Notes: generated by a model not told the origin, from the sequence alone. A stretch of DNA of 64,000 nucleotides from Pandoraea nosoerga (GCF_902459585.1 NZ_CABPSC010000008.1:1-64000), one strand, 5' to 3'. Counted from the first letter of the stretch, positions 28,652 to 36,777 are shown. Numbers and translations: made by a program.

Positions 28652-29311
28652 CTAGCTGAGCAGACTCGCGCCGATGTTGATGGACAGGCCGAGGACGGCG
28701 AGATTGAAGAAGAAGGAGAGGATGGCCTGGGCGAGCACGGCGCGCCGCATGCGGCGCGAGGCGAGCGCGATGTCGGCGGTCTGCGAGGCGACGGCAATCG
28801 TGAACGAGAAGTACAGGAAGTCCCAGTAGTCGGGATCGCAATCGCGGTCGGGCCACACGAGCGCGAACGGCTTTTGCGCATCGGTGAAGTACAGGCGGGC
28901 GTAATGCAGCGTGTAGATCGTCGGCACCAGGAACCAGCCGGCAATGAGCGTGGCGGCGGCGAAGAGCACATGCTCGGAAGTCTGATGCGGGGCGCCCGAC
29001 TTCGCGCTGGCAAGCTCGTGGACGATGGCGGCCACGCTGGCGATCGCCGAGAGGCTCACGACGCTCAGCACGAGCACCGCGCTCTGGTCCTCCTGCTCGG
29101 CGAAGCGCTCGATGCTGCGCTTGGGCGCCGTGACCATCATGAACCAGATCATGGCGAGGTAGGCCCACGCGCCCGCGTTCCATCCGATCAGCGTGCGGGT
29201 CACCCCATTGAAATGCCCTTGCGCGAACACGCCCGCGAGAATGCCCACGCCGATGGCGAGCAGCAAACGAGGGTGAAAGCGCAGCAGGTGCGGGAAAAAG
29301 TCGGCGTTCAT
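28652..29311 (-). CDS. DUF1345 family membrane protein
   Basis: A 219-residue protein with about five predicted membrane helices, starting MNADFFPHLLRFHPRLLLAIG. The central segment YWDFLYFSFTIAVASQTADIAL is the DUF1345 signature. The function of the family is not established. The start at 29311 excludes a 41-residue hydrophilic extension in the longer frame. It lies 259 bases upstream of cioA on the same strand and is divergent from the nitrate transporter. Confidence 0.85.
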   Translation of the reverse strand: MNADFFPHLLRFHPRLLLAIGVGILAGVFAQGHFNGVTRTLIGWNAGAWAYLAMIWFMMVTAPKRSIERFAEQEDQSAVLVLSVVSLSAIASVAAIVHELASAKSGAPHQTSEHVLFAAATLIAGWFLVPTIYTLHYARLYFTDAQKPFALVWPDRDCDPDYWDFLYFSFTIAVASQTADIALASRRMRRAVLAQAILSFFFNLAVLGLSINIGASLLS

Positions 29312-29410
29312 GGCGGCAAAGGCGATGCGTTCGAGAGCAGGCGTGACGAGGGGCGGCTCGCGGCCAAGGTACACCGCCGCCGGCGAGGCGTCCAGCGGGC
29401 GCGGGGCGTG

Positions 29411-29450
29411 GCACGCTCGAGCACGGCGGCGCACGCTGGAGCGCGGTGTC
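29411..29450. repeat. 20-bp imperfect tandem duplication upstream of the nitrate transporter
   Basis: Two adjacent 20-base copies (29411-29430 and 29431-29450) differ at four positions; a partial third copy (GCACG) leads straight into the NtrC-like site. Confidence 0.55.
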
Positions 29451-29465
29451 GCACGTTAATGGTGC
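29451..29465. promoter_or_regulatory. Candidate NtrC-binding site
   Basis: GCACGTTAATGGTGC fits the NtrC pattern GCACC-N5-GGTGC with one mismatch. It lies about 200 bases upstream of the predicted sigma-54 transcription start of the nitrate transporter, an acceptable enhancer distance. Confidence 0.6.
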
Positions 29466-29468
29466 GCC

Positions 29469-29486
29469 GCCGCATCGCGATGCGGC
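29469..29486. promoter_or_regulatory. 18-bp perfect palindrome near the NtrC-like site
   Basis: GCCGCATCGCGATGCGGC is fully self-complementary and starts 4 bases after the NtrC-like site. It may be an operator for another regulator; I cannot name one. Confidence 0.4.
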
Positions 29487-29631
29487 ATCGTGCCCGTTGC
29501 GATGTCATGCGCGCGCCGGGCGTGGGCGCCACGCTCGGGCGCCGCCACGCCGCACCGCTGTCGGCTCGCACGTCGCGAAGCCCCGTGGCCCGGGCGTTTA
29601 CCGGACGCCCGTGTTCAACGCCCCAGGCGCC

Positions 29632-29647
29632 TGGCACGCTGCTTGCT
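29632..29647 (+). promoter_or_regulatory. Sigma-54 promoter of the nitrate transporter
   Basis: TGGCACGCTGCTTGCT matches the RpoN consensus, with GG (29633-29634) and GC (29645-29646) 10 bases apart. The predicted start site is near 29658, immediately before the first leader hairpin. This implies nitrogen-limitation control through RpoN/NtrC. Confidence 0.9.
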
Positions 29648-29657
29648 AAAGGTGATG

Positions 29658-29778
29658 CAAGGCCAATGGCGGCCGAGTGAAGGCAAGCGAATTTTCCGCA
29701 CCGAATCCAGACGGGGCAACGGCGTCCCGAAGTCATCGAGCCTGTTCGCAGGCGCACGGCTTCGGGGCGCTTTTTTTT
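29658..29778 (+). ncRNA. ANTAR-type dual-hexaloop leader RNA with attenuator (5' UTR of nitrate transporter)
   Basis: Hairpin P1 is GGCC-AATGGC-GGCC (29661-29674). Hairpin P2 is CGGGGC-AACGGC-GTCCCG (29712-29729), a 6-pair stem with one G-U. Both loops are six bases with A at position 1 and G at position 4, the signature bound by ANTAR antiterminators such as NasR, NasT and AmiR. The 3' arm of P2 is also part of the 5' arm of the terminator that follows, so P2 and the terminator exclude each other. Predicted role: nitrate-dependent antitermination by an ANTAR protein encoded elsewhere. Confidence 0.85.
29722..29778 (+). terminator. Intrinsic terminator acting as attenuator
   Basis: An 11-pair stem joins GCGTCCCGAAG (29722-29732) to CTTCGGGGCGC (29760-29770) with one G-U pair, followed by eight T residues (29771-29778). 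The loop holds a secondary hairpin GCCTG-TTCG-CAGGC (29740-29753). It ends 24 bases before the transporter start codon, so it must be read through for expression. Confidence 0.9.
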
Positions 29779-29802
29779 CGGCTCACGAACACGAGGAACT
29801 CC

Positions 29803-31191
29803 ATGAGCACGCTCACGCAATCGTTGAAAAGTGGCAACTGGCGCGCGCTGGTTGCGTGCTTTCTGTACTTCGACACGGGTTTCACCGTCTGGGTGATGTT
29901 CGGCCCGCTGGCGCCCTTCATCGGCAAGGACATCACGATGACGCCGGCGCAGACCGGCTTTCTGGTGGCCGTGCCGGTGCTCGGCGCCGCGATCCTGCGC
30001 GTCACGCTCGGCAATCTCTATCAGGCATACGACGGCCGCAAGATCGCGCTCATGGGGCTCGCCCTCTCGGCGATTCCGTCGGTCGTGCTGCTGCTCATGC
30101 CCGGCACGCCGTCCTACACGCTGCTGCTCGTCCTCGGCGTGTTCCTCGGCATCGGCGGCGCGAGCTTCGCTGTGGCGCTGCCGATGGCGGGCAGCAACTA
30201 TCCGCCCAAGGTGCAGGGGCTGGTGCTGGGACTGGCCGCCGCGGGCAACGTCGGTGCGGTGCTCGACGGCTTCATGTTCCCGGGGCTCGCCGAGCATTTC
30301 GGCTGGGCGCATGCGGCCGGCGCCGCGCTGCCGCTGCTCGCGCTCGCCGCATTGGCGCTGGTGTTCTGGGCCAAGGATCAGGGCGCGAAGTCGGGCAGTG
30401 CGCCGCGCGCCTTCACGAGCTTCTTCATCACGGTGGCCGGCCTGATCGCGCTGGTCCTGTGCGTGCACGCCGGCGCCTTCGGTGAAGGCAAGGCAGGGGT
30501 GCTGCTGCTGCCGGTGCTCGGTGCGCTGCTCGCCATTGCGGTGCTGCCGCGCCACTATCGCGGCGTGCTGGCCGAGCGCGACACATGGGTGATCATGCTC
30601 GTGTACAGCATCACGTTCGGCGGCTTCGTCGGCATGTCCTCCTATGTGACGACGCTGCTCATCTCGCTGTACGGCATGCCGCGCATCGAAGCCGGGCTGT
30701 TCATGTCGCTGCTGGCGTTCCTCGGCGCGCTGGTGCGCCCGATCGGCGGGCTGGTCGCCGACCGCATCTCCGGCGTGCGTGCGCTCGTGCTGCTGCTCGC
30801 GGCCATCTCGGCCTGCGACTTCGTGTTCGCGGCATGGATGCCGCCGCAGGGCGCCGGCATCGCGCTGCTCGTGCTCGTCTACGTGTGCTTCGGCCTGGGC
30901 AACGGGGCGACGTTCCAGCTCGTGCCGCAGCGCTGGCAGGGCAAAACGGGCCTGATGTCGGGCATCATCGGCGCGGCCGGCGGCATCGGGGGCTTCTATC
31001 TGCCGGTGATCATGGGCATTGCCAAGGAATCGACGGGCAGCTACCAGATGGGCTTCGCGACGTTCGGCGCGCTGGCGGCAGTGGCCTTCCTGCTGGTGCT
31101 GGCGCTGCGCTCGAACTGGATGACGTGGGCACTGCCGCGCGAGGTCGCAGCCGGCGCGGTGCTCCCGGGCGGCGTGGCGCACGTGGAATAA
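29803..31191 (+). CDS. NarK/NasA-type nitrate/nitrite MFS transporter
   Basis: A 462-residue major facilitator with about 12 helices. Family features include FYFDTGFTVWVMFGPLAPFIGKD-like N-terminus, GNLYQAYDGRKIALMG, and two glycine-rich nitrate-signature helices (around GVFLGIGGASFAVALPMAGSNYP and CFGLGNGATFQLVPQRW). ATG 29803 has GAGGA 5-9 bases upstream; the longer frame from 29677 runs through the structured leader. The sigma-54 promoter and ANTAR-type leader point to an assimilatory uptake role. No nitrate reductase genes are in this window. Confidence 0.9.
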   Translation: MSTLTQSLKSGNWRALVACFLYFDTGFTVWVMFGPLAPFIGKDITMTPAQTGFLVAVPVLGAAILRVTLGNLYQAYDGRKIALMGLALSAIPSVVLLLMPGTPSYTLLLVLGVFLGIGGASFAVALPMAGSNYPPKVQGLVLGLAAAGNVGAVLDGFMFPGLAEHFGWAHAAGAALPLLALAALALVFWAKDQGAKSGSAPRAFTSFFITVAGLIALVLCVHAGAFGEGKAGVLLLPVLGALLAIAVLPRHYRGVLAERDTWVIMLVYSITFGGFVGMSSYVTTLLISLYGMPRIEAGLFMSLLAFLGALVRPIGGLVADRISGVRALVLLLAAISACDFVFAAWMPPQGAGIALLVLVYVCFGLGNGATFQLVPQRWQGKTGLMSGIIGAAGGIGGFYLPVIMGIAKESTGSYQMGFATFGALAAVAFLLVLALRSNWMTWALPREVAAGAVLPGGVAHVE

Positions 31192-31226
31192 GCCCGCTCG
31201 TTGTTCGCCGCACGGCGGCCCGGGCC

Positions 31227-31251
31227 CCGGACCATGGCTTCCATGGTCCGG
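31227..31251 (+). terminator. Possible terminator hairpin after the nitrate transporter
   Basis: CCGGACCATGG-CTT-CCATGGTCCGG is a perfect 11-pair inverted repeat with a 3-base loop, 36 bases after the transporter stop. The T tract after it is weak (CTTTG at 31262), so it may act as a partial terminator or an mRNA-stabilising stem. Confidence 0.5.
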
Positions 31252-31326
31252 CCCGCGGGCCGCTTTGTCGTCTCACGCCCCTTCGCATAGACTGTCGGGC
31301 AAGATCGTTTTCCCGCAGGAGACAGC

Positions 31327-32268
31327 ATGCGTCTGGGCGTCCCCAGCCTCTCGGCGTTGCAGGCTTTCGAGGCCAGCGCCCGTCACCAGAATTTCGCGCG
31401 GGCCGCGCGGGAACTCGCGCTCACGCACGGGGCCGTGTGCAAGCGGGTGGGCGAGCTCGAAGGGCATCTCGGCGTGGCGCTGTTCGAGCGCGTGAAGCAG
31501 CGGCTGGTACTCACGCCGGCCGGCGCCCAATACGCCAAGCGCATCCGCGTGCATCTCGACCAGATTCGGCGCGACACGCTCGACGTGGTGCAGCACGGGC
31601 GCGAGACCGCGCTCGAAATCGCGGTGGGCGTTACTTTCGCGGCGCAGTGGCTGATCCCGCGGCTCGAGGATTTCTACGCGAGCACGCGCGACGTGCGGCT
31701 GCACATTCTCGGGCGCGACCAGCCGGCCTTTTTCGACGATTCGGCGTTCGACGCCGCCATCTATTTCAGCACGCGACTGTGGCCGGGCATGCCCGGCACG
31801 GCGCTCATCACCGACGACATCCTCATGCTCGTGGCCGCGCCGCGCCTGCTCGAGGGCGAGCCGTCGCTCTCGCTGGAGCGGATCGCGTCGCTGTCGTGGA
31901 TCTGTGCGCGCGACCTGCCGCGCGCATGGGACGACTGGCTCGCGTCGCTCGGTTTGCCCCCGGGCGAGACGGTGCAGCCGCAACGCAGCGCGCAGCGCTA
32001 CGACATGTTCATCATGGCGATCAACGCAGCCGTTGCGGGACTGGGCGTGGCGCTGCTGCCGCGCGTGCTCGTCGAGCGCGAGCTGGCCACCGGCGCGCTC
32101 GTGCAGGCGCATGCGCATACGCTGGCCAATCCTCAGACCATCTACTATTCGACGCCGGCGCAGCGCAGCGACTGGGCGCCGCTGCGTCAGTTCGATACGT
32201 GGCTGCGCCGCGCCGTGAACGACTATCGCGCCGGCAGGTCGGGACACTCGCGCAGCACCTGCTCGTAA
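31327..32268 (+). CDS. LysR-family regulator, GcvA-like
   Basis: A 313-residue LTTR with the GcvA-like opening PSLSALQAFEASARHQNFARAARELALTHGAVCKRV (helix-turn-helix near residues 22-45) and an effector domain from about residue 95. It is preceded by GCAGGAGA at a 4-5 base spacing. The 3' end overlaps the convergent aldolase-family gene by 46 bases. It follows the nitrate transporter on the same strand, but the hairpin between them argues against a shared transcript. Target unknown. Confidence 0.88.
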   Translation: MRLGVPSLSALQAFEASARHQNFARAARELALTHGAVCKRVGELEGHLGVALFERVKQRLVLTPAGAQYAKRIRVHLDQIRRDTLDVVQHGRETALEIAVGVTFAAQWLIPRLEDFYASTRDVRLHILGRDQPAFFDDSAFDAAIYFSTRLWPGMPGTALITDDILMLVAAPRLLEGEPSLSLERIASLSWICARDLPRAWDDWLASLGLPPGETVQPQRSAQRYDMFIMAINAAVAGLGVALLPRVLVERELATGALVQAHAHTLANPQTIYYSTPAQRSDWAPLRQFDTWLRRAVNDYRAGRSGHSRSTCS

Positions 32269-33038
32269 AGCCCCTGGTAACCGAGCCAGGCCACGTAATC
32301 CGAGCCGAGCAGCCGGTGCACTTCGCGCGCCTCGGCGTCGCCGAGCACCTCGATCGGGCCGGCGGCTTCGGCGAGCAGCTGCACCTGCGCGCAGCGCTCC
32401 ATCGCGAGGAAACGATAGGCGGCCGCATCCACCGAGGAGCCCACCGTGAGCAGGCCGTGGTTGAGCAGCACGGCCGCACGCTTGTGGCCCATCGACTGCG
32501 CGATGCGACGGCCCTCCTCGGCGCCGAGCACCAGCACGTCGCCGCGAAACAGCACATGGTCCTCGAAGAAGAGGCATGCCTCCTGGTTGATGGGCGCGAG
32601 CGCCCGGTTGCGCGCCGAGAAGGCGCGGCCGTAAGTGGTGTGCGTGTGAGCGGCGGCCGTCACATGGGGCAGGGTGGCGTGGATGCCCGCGTGAATGGCC
32701 ATGGCCGCGGCGTTGACCGGGCCGTCGCCGTGGTGCAGGCGGCCCGCTTCGTCGACGAGAATCAGATCGTCCGGATGAATCGACGAGAAGTGCTGGGCGT
32801 AGCGGTTGACCCAGAAGCGGTCGTGGAACTCGGGATCGCGCACCGTGATGTGCCCGGCGATGCCTTCGGCCAGGCCGAAGCGCGCGAAGATGCGGAAAGC
32901 GACGGCCAGACGCAGCTTCCGGTCGGCGCGCTCCTCCTCGACGCTATCGAAGACGCGCGGTCTGGGCAGCGGTGCGCCAAGCGGCGTGGGAATGGCAAAG
33001 GCGTCGTGCGCGGCGCCCGGGGGAAGGGGCTGATTCAT
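32223..33038 (-). CDS. Class II aldolase/adducin family protein
   Basis: A 271-residue zinc aldolase-fold protein with the metal site HTHT (residues 131-134) and NHGLL near residue 195. This family includes fuculose-phosphate aldolase, but also decarboxylases and adducin-like proteins without known activity. The length and the FARFGLAEGIAGHITVRDP segment fit the non-sugar-phosphate subgroup, so the substrate is open. Start 33038 is preceded by GAGGA-like TGTCCTC on the complementary strand. It stands alone, with its 3' end overlapping the convergent lysR. Confidence 0.85.
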   Translation of the reverse strand: MNQPLPPGAAHDAFAIPTPLGAPLPRPRVFDSVEEERADRKLRLAVAFRIFARFGLAEGIAGHITVRDPEFHDRFWVNRYAQHFSSIHPDDLILVDEAGRLHHGDGPVNAAAMAIHAGIHATLPHVTAAAHTHTTYGRAFSARNRALAPINQEACLFFEDHVLFRGDVLVLGAEEGRRIAQSMGHKRAAVLLNHGLLTVGSSVDAAAYRFLAMERCAQVQLLAEAAGPIEVLGDAEAREVHRLLGSDYVAWLGYQGLYEQVLRECPDLPAR

Positions 33039-33258
33039 GAGGACACTCCGTCGAATGAGGCGCCGCGCATGCCGCGCGCGCCGTGAATCCCACGGGCGGC
33101 GAGCGCGGTGCGTCGGCCGGTAACGCATTGTCCCGGCGCGCCCTGCCGGCGTCCATCGACGAAAAGTCACTGGTCATATACCGCTGTCCCGCGCGCGCTT
33201 GCCAAGGGTGGTGCAAGGCCGATGCAATGCCCACGCATGGCCGCCGTGCTCGCGGCCG

Positions 33259-34083
33259 TCAGACCCTCTGTCCGAACAGTCCGTTGAGAGTGGCGCCGCT
33301 GGCGGCGCCGTCGAAACCGTCGAAACGGCCCTGCGCGAGGGCTTGCGCGGCATGGATGAAGCCGCCCCATGCCGCGCGCGCGAGCGCGCCGCCCACGCTC
33401 ACGCGGCGCACGCCGAGGTCGGCGAGATCCTGCAGCGTGAAGGGAGAGGTCGCCCCGATCAGCGCATTGACCGGCTTGGGCGCCACGGCGGTGACCACGG
33501 CGCGAATCTGCTCGGCCGACTGGATGCCGGGCGCGTACAGACAGTCGGCGCCGGCCGCGGCATAGGCCCGCAGCCTCGCGATGGCGTCCTCGAGGTCGGG
33601 CACGCCGGCGAAGAAGTTCTCGGCCCGGCCCACGAGCAGGGTGTCGCCGCCGGCGTCGTCGATCGCGCGCCGCGCGGCGCGCAGGCGGGCGAGCGCTTCG
33701 TCGATGGGAAAGAGCGGGGCGTTGGCGTCACCCGTCGAATCTTCGATGGAAAGGCCCGCGACGCCGGTCGCCACCGCGAGCTTGACGCTCTCGGCCACCT
33801 CGTCGGGCGTGCGCCCGAAGCCGTTTTCGAAGTCGGCGTTGACCGGCAGGTCGGTCGCCTCGACGAGCGTGCGCAGGTGCGCAAGCACGGTCTCGCGCGT
33901 CACGCCGTTGTCGGGGCGGCCCGTGGACCACGCGAAGCCCGAGCTGGTGGACGCGATAGCCTTGAAGCCCGCGTGTTCGAGATATTTCGCGCTGCCGGCG
34001 TCCCACGGATTGGGGATGACGAAGCAACCGGCAAGATGGAGTTCGCGAAAGGCGGCGCGTTTTTCGGCGGTGCTGCGGGGCAT
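33259..34083 (-). CDS. Isocitrate lyase/PEP mutase family protein
   Basis: A 274-residue TIM-barrel enzyme of the ICL/PEPM superfamily with the N-terminal IPNPWDAGSAKYLEHAGFKAIASTSSG and metal-site NADFENGFG. The lyase loop motif KKCGH/KRCGH found in PrpB is absent; the corresponding stretch reads EDSTGDANAPLF. It is thus not a methylisocitrate lyase; oxaloacetate-decarboxylase-like or unknown activity is more likely. Start 34083 excludes a long upstream extension of shadow sequence. Isolated gene. Confidence 0.85.
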   Translation of the reverse strand: MPRSTAEKRAAFRELHLAGCFVIPNPWDAGSAKYLEHAGFKAIASTSSGFAWSTGRPDNGVTRETVLAHLRTLVEATDLPVNADFENGFGRTPDEVAESVKLAVATGVAGLSIEDSTGDANAPLFPIDEALARLRAARRAIDDAGGDTLLVGRAENFFAGVPDLEDAIARLRAYAAAGADCLYAPGIQSAEQIRAVVTAVAPKPVNALIGATSPFTLQDLADLGVRRVSVGGALARAAWGGFIHAAQALAQGRFDGFDGAASGATLNGLFGQRV

Positions 34084-34251
34084 GGTGATGTCTCCTTTTG
34101 GGGCGCGGGCGGCCAGAGGTCGATCATCGCGGTTTTGGACCGCGCTCGCAAGGCACGCCGCATCGCATGGCGCCGCGCCGGGGCGCGCCAAGTGTATCCT
34201 GTCGGGCGAGCGCGGGCGGAGGCGTCCCGCGCCACGAAATAGCTGGTAGCG

Positions 34252-34911
34252 ATGTTCCTCCCGATGATCCGATCCCTGACGTGTTTGAGTGCCGCTTGTG
34301 CGCTGGGCGCCGTATTGACGGCGGCCGGCTGTAGTACGCCGCCGCCCGGGCCGCCGGGCCCCGATTACGCCGCGCAAGGCGGCGCGGCCGAGGTGCGCGG
34401 CGACTGGGACGCGGCGCGACGCGCCTTCGGGCAGGCAGTGCTCGTGGCGGACCAGTCGGCCTGGCCGGCCGCACAGCGCGCGGCCATGCACTTGCACTAC
34501 GGCCGAGCGCTCGGCGTGGGCTGCTACTATGCCGAAGCCGAGCGCGAACTGAGTCTTGCCTACGACCTCGACATCCTGACGGGACGCTATCGCTATCCCG
34601 CGCTGATCGAACTGGCGCGCCTGTCGCTGGCGCAGCGCCAGTACGCGCGCTCGGCTACGTACTTCGGCCGTGCCGTCGGCTCGCTCGAGCGCGCGGGAGC
34701 CGAGAGCAAGGCGCCCTACGTCTATGCCGAACTGCTCGACGACTACGCGCTGGCGCTGGGCGGCGAGGGCGACGCCGAGGCGGCGACACGCATTATCGAC
34801 CGGGCCGCGAAAGTCCGGGCCAGCGTGCGCGGGGCCGCCATGGCGCCTCAGGCGACGTCGCGCACGCCGTATGGCGCGCACTGCGCACCGCTCGCGGCGG
34901 AGGCACGATGA
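34252..34911 (+). CDS. Predicted lipoprotein with TPR-like helical repeats
   Basis: A 219-residue protein with a signal peptide and lipobox TAAGC (Cys27). The mature part is helical with alternating Ala/Leu/Tyr pairs (DWDAARRAFGQAVLVAD, YYEAERELSLAYDLD-like, YARSATYFGRAVGSLE) resembling tetratricopeptide repeats. Its stop overlaps the selU start by 4 bases (ATGA), so the two genes are translationally coupled even though a functional link is not obvious. Function unknown. Confidence 0.75.
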   Translation: MFLPMIRSLTCLSAACALGAVLTAAGCSTPPPGPPGPDYAAQGGAAEVRGDWDAARRAFGQAVLVADQSAWPAAQRAAMHLHYGRALGVGCYYAEAERELSLAYDLDILTGRYRYPALIELARLSLAQRQYARSATYFGRAVGSLERAGAESKAPYVYAELLDDYALALGGEGDAEAATRIIDRAAKVRASVRGAAMAPQATSRTPYGAHCAPLAAEAR

Positions 34912-36008
34912 ATTCGCTACGCGTACCGCTCTCGCGTGCCGGGGAATTCGACGAGATCGTCGACGTGCGCACGCCCCTCGAATTCGAGGAGGACCATATG
35001 CCCGGCGCGATCAACGCGCCGGTGCTCAGCAATGAAGAACGTGTCATCGTGGGCACCCTGTACGCGCAGGTGTCGCCGTTCGAGGCCACGCGCGTGGGAG
35101 CGGCCATGGTCGCGCGCACTATCGCGGCGCATCTGGAGACCACCTTCGCCGATCGTCCCCGCAACTGGCGTCCGCTCGTGTATTGCTGGCGCGGCGGCAA
35201 GCGTTCCGAGTCCATGACGGTGTGGATGAACATGATCGGCTGGCGCGCGCGCCAGCTCGAAGGCGGCTACAAGGCTTACCGGCGCGACGTGGTAACGCAG
35301 CTCGACACCTTGCCCGCCGCACTCGAGCTCATCGTGCTCGCGGGGCACACGGGCAGCGGCAAGACGCGTCTGCTCCATGCCCTGGCCGACGCGGGGGCGC
35401 AGACGCTCGATCTCGAAGCGCTCGCGGTGCACCGGGGCTCGCTGCTCGGGGCGATGCCCGACGCGCGGCAGCCATCGCAGAAGTCGTTCGACACGGCATT
35501 CATCGGCGTGCTGCGCAGCTTCGACCCGGCGCGTGCGGTGTTCGTCGAAGCCGAGAGCCGACGCATCGGACGCATTACGCTGCCCGAATCGCTGATGACG
35601 GCGATGCGCAGCACGCGCTGTGTGGAGGTGAGCGCGCCACAGCCCGAACGTATCGATCTGCTGATGCAGGACTACGCGCATCTGTTCGCGAATCCCGACG
35701 CTTTTCGCGGGCAGTTGCGCAAGCTCGTGCCGCTGCATGGCCGCGCGGTGGTGGAGCAGTGGCTCACGCTGCTCGAGCGCGGCGAGCGCCGCGCGCTGTT
35801 CGAAGCGCTCATCACGAAGCACTACGACCCGGCGTATTCGCGCAGCTCGCGCAAGATGCTGGGCGGTCTCGCGCACGCGATACCGTTTACCTTCCATCCC
35901 ATGGCGCAAGACCTGCGCGCGCAGGCACAGGCCCTGCTCGCGCTCACTTCACCGGCAGGCAGATCCGGGTGCGCAGCTGCGCCGGCGGCGTCGAGCGAGG
36001 ATCGTTGA
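34908..36008 (+). CDS. selU: tRNA 2-selenouridine synthase SelU/MnmH
   Basis: Replaces sulfur with selenium in 2-thiouridine at the wobble position of some tRNAs, via a geranylated intermediate. The 366-residue product joins an N-terminal rhodanese domain with catalytic Cys93 in YCWRGGKRS to a P-loop domain with Walker A GHTGSGKT (residues 146-153). The last 20 residues are Ala/Ser-rich and extend past the usual end. The 3' end overlaps the convergent AraC-type gene by 65 bases. No selD is present in the window. Confidence 0.93.
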   Translation: MNSLRVPLSRAGEFDEIVDVRTPLEFEEDHMPGAINAPVLSNEERVIVGTLYAQVSPFEATRVGAAMVARTIAAHLETTFADRPRNWRPLVYCWRGGKRSESMTVWMNMIGWRARQLEGGYKAYRRDVVTQLDTLPAALELIVLAGHTGSGKTRLLHALADAGAQTLDLEALAVHRGSLLGAMPDARQPSQKSFDTAFIGVLRSFDPARAVFVEAESRRIGRITLPESLMTAMRSTRCVEVSAPQPERIDLLMQDYAHLFANPDAFRGQLRKLVPLHGRAVVEQWLTLLERGERRALFEALITKHYDPAYSRSSRKMLGGLAHAIPFTFHPMAQDLRAQAQALLALTSPAGRSGCAAAPAASSEDR

Positions 36009-36777
36009 GGTACTGCTCGAACATCGGGAAGTCGGCGGGCTCGAGACCGCTCGCGGGCAGCCACTCCGAAAAGAGCCATTGATACGGTTGGCTCATCTCG
36101 TTGTAGGGGCCGGTGTAGGTCAGCACGGCGCAGCGCCCGGCCGGGATGTCGAAGCGCTCGAGGCCCCCGCCGAGATTCGCGTCGGCGGCGACGGGCACGC
36201 CGGCGAGCGAACGCAATTTGTCGGTGGGGACCTGCTCCGGGTCGTCGAAGTAGACGCCGAAGCCTGCGACGTCGGGCCGAGCGAGGCCGTGGGCGGCCGC
36301 GAGCATGAACACGCGCGCGAAGACGGGGCCGATTTCCTGATAGCTGCCGGTGTGCTCGATCACGGCAAGGGTGGTGGACGGGAATGATTCGACGGCGATG
36401 GGATACATGGCGGGCTCCTGAGGATCGAAAGGTGCGGAGCGGGTGTTGCGGTAGCGTCCCGGCGGCATGCCGAAAAACGCCCCGAAAGCCCGGTTGAACG
36501 CCGCGTCCGATTCATAGCCGGCACGCGAGGCCACAACACGCATCGAAGCGTCCGACTCCGCAAGCGCGACCGCCGCGCGATGCATCCGAATGCGCTGCAC
36601 CGAAGCGTTCACCGTTTCGCCCATCAGCGCGCGATAGACGCGATGAAAGTGATACGGCGACAGGCAGGCCAGGTCCGCCAGATGACAGAGGTCCGGGGCG
36701 GCATCGGGATGATCGGCCAGCCAGCGCAGAACGGGGGCCATGCGCTCGGCATAACGAATACGGGTCTCGGGTTTCAT
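35944..36777 (-). CDS. AraC-family regulator with GyrI-like effector domain
   Basis: A 277-residue regulator: an AraC helix-turn-helix at residues about 15-115 (LADLACLSPYHFHRVYRALMGETV and RAGYESDAAFNRAFGAFFGMPPGRYR), then a GyrI-like/SOUL ligand-binding domain from about residue 125 (YPIAVESFPSTTLAVIEHTGSYQEIG). This architecture matches Rob/SbmC-like or BmrR-like multidrug sensors. It is isolated and convergent with selU, with a 65-base overlap. Ligand and targets unknown. Confidence 0.9.
   Translation of the reverse strand: MKPETRIRYAERMAPVLRWLADHPDAAPDLCHLADLACLSPYHFHRVYRALMGETVNASVQRIRMHRAAVALAESDASMRVVASRAGYESDAAFNRAFGAFFGMPPGRYRNTRSAPFDPQEPAMYPIAVESFPSTTLAVIEHTGSYQEIGPVFARVFMLAAAHGLARPDVAGFGVYFDDPEQVPTDKLRSLAGVPVAADANLGGGLERFDIPAGRCAVLTYTGPYNEMSQPYQWLFSEWLPASGLEPADFPMFEQYLNDPRSTPPAQLRTRICLPVK

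Noticed and set aside
29677-29802. Upstream extension of the nitrate transporter start
   Set aside because: This part encodes the leader hairpins and terminator; ATG 29803 has its own ribosome site and begins the conserved protein.
29308-31182. 624-codon minus-strand frame over the nitrate transporter
   Set aside because: Antisense shadow of an MFS gene with recognisable family motifs.
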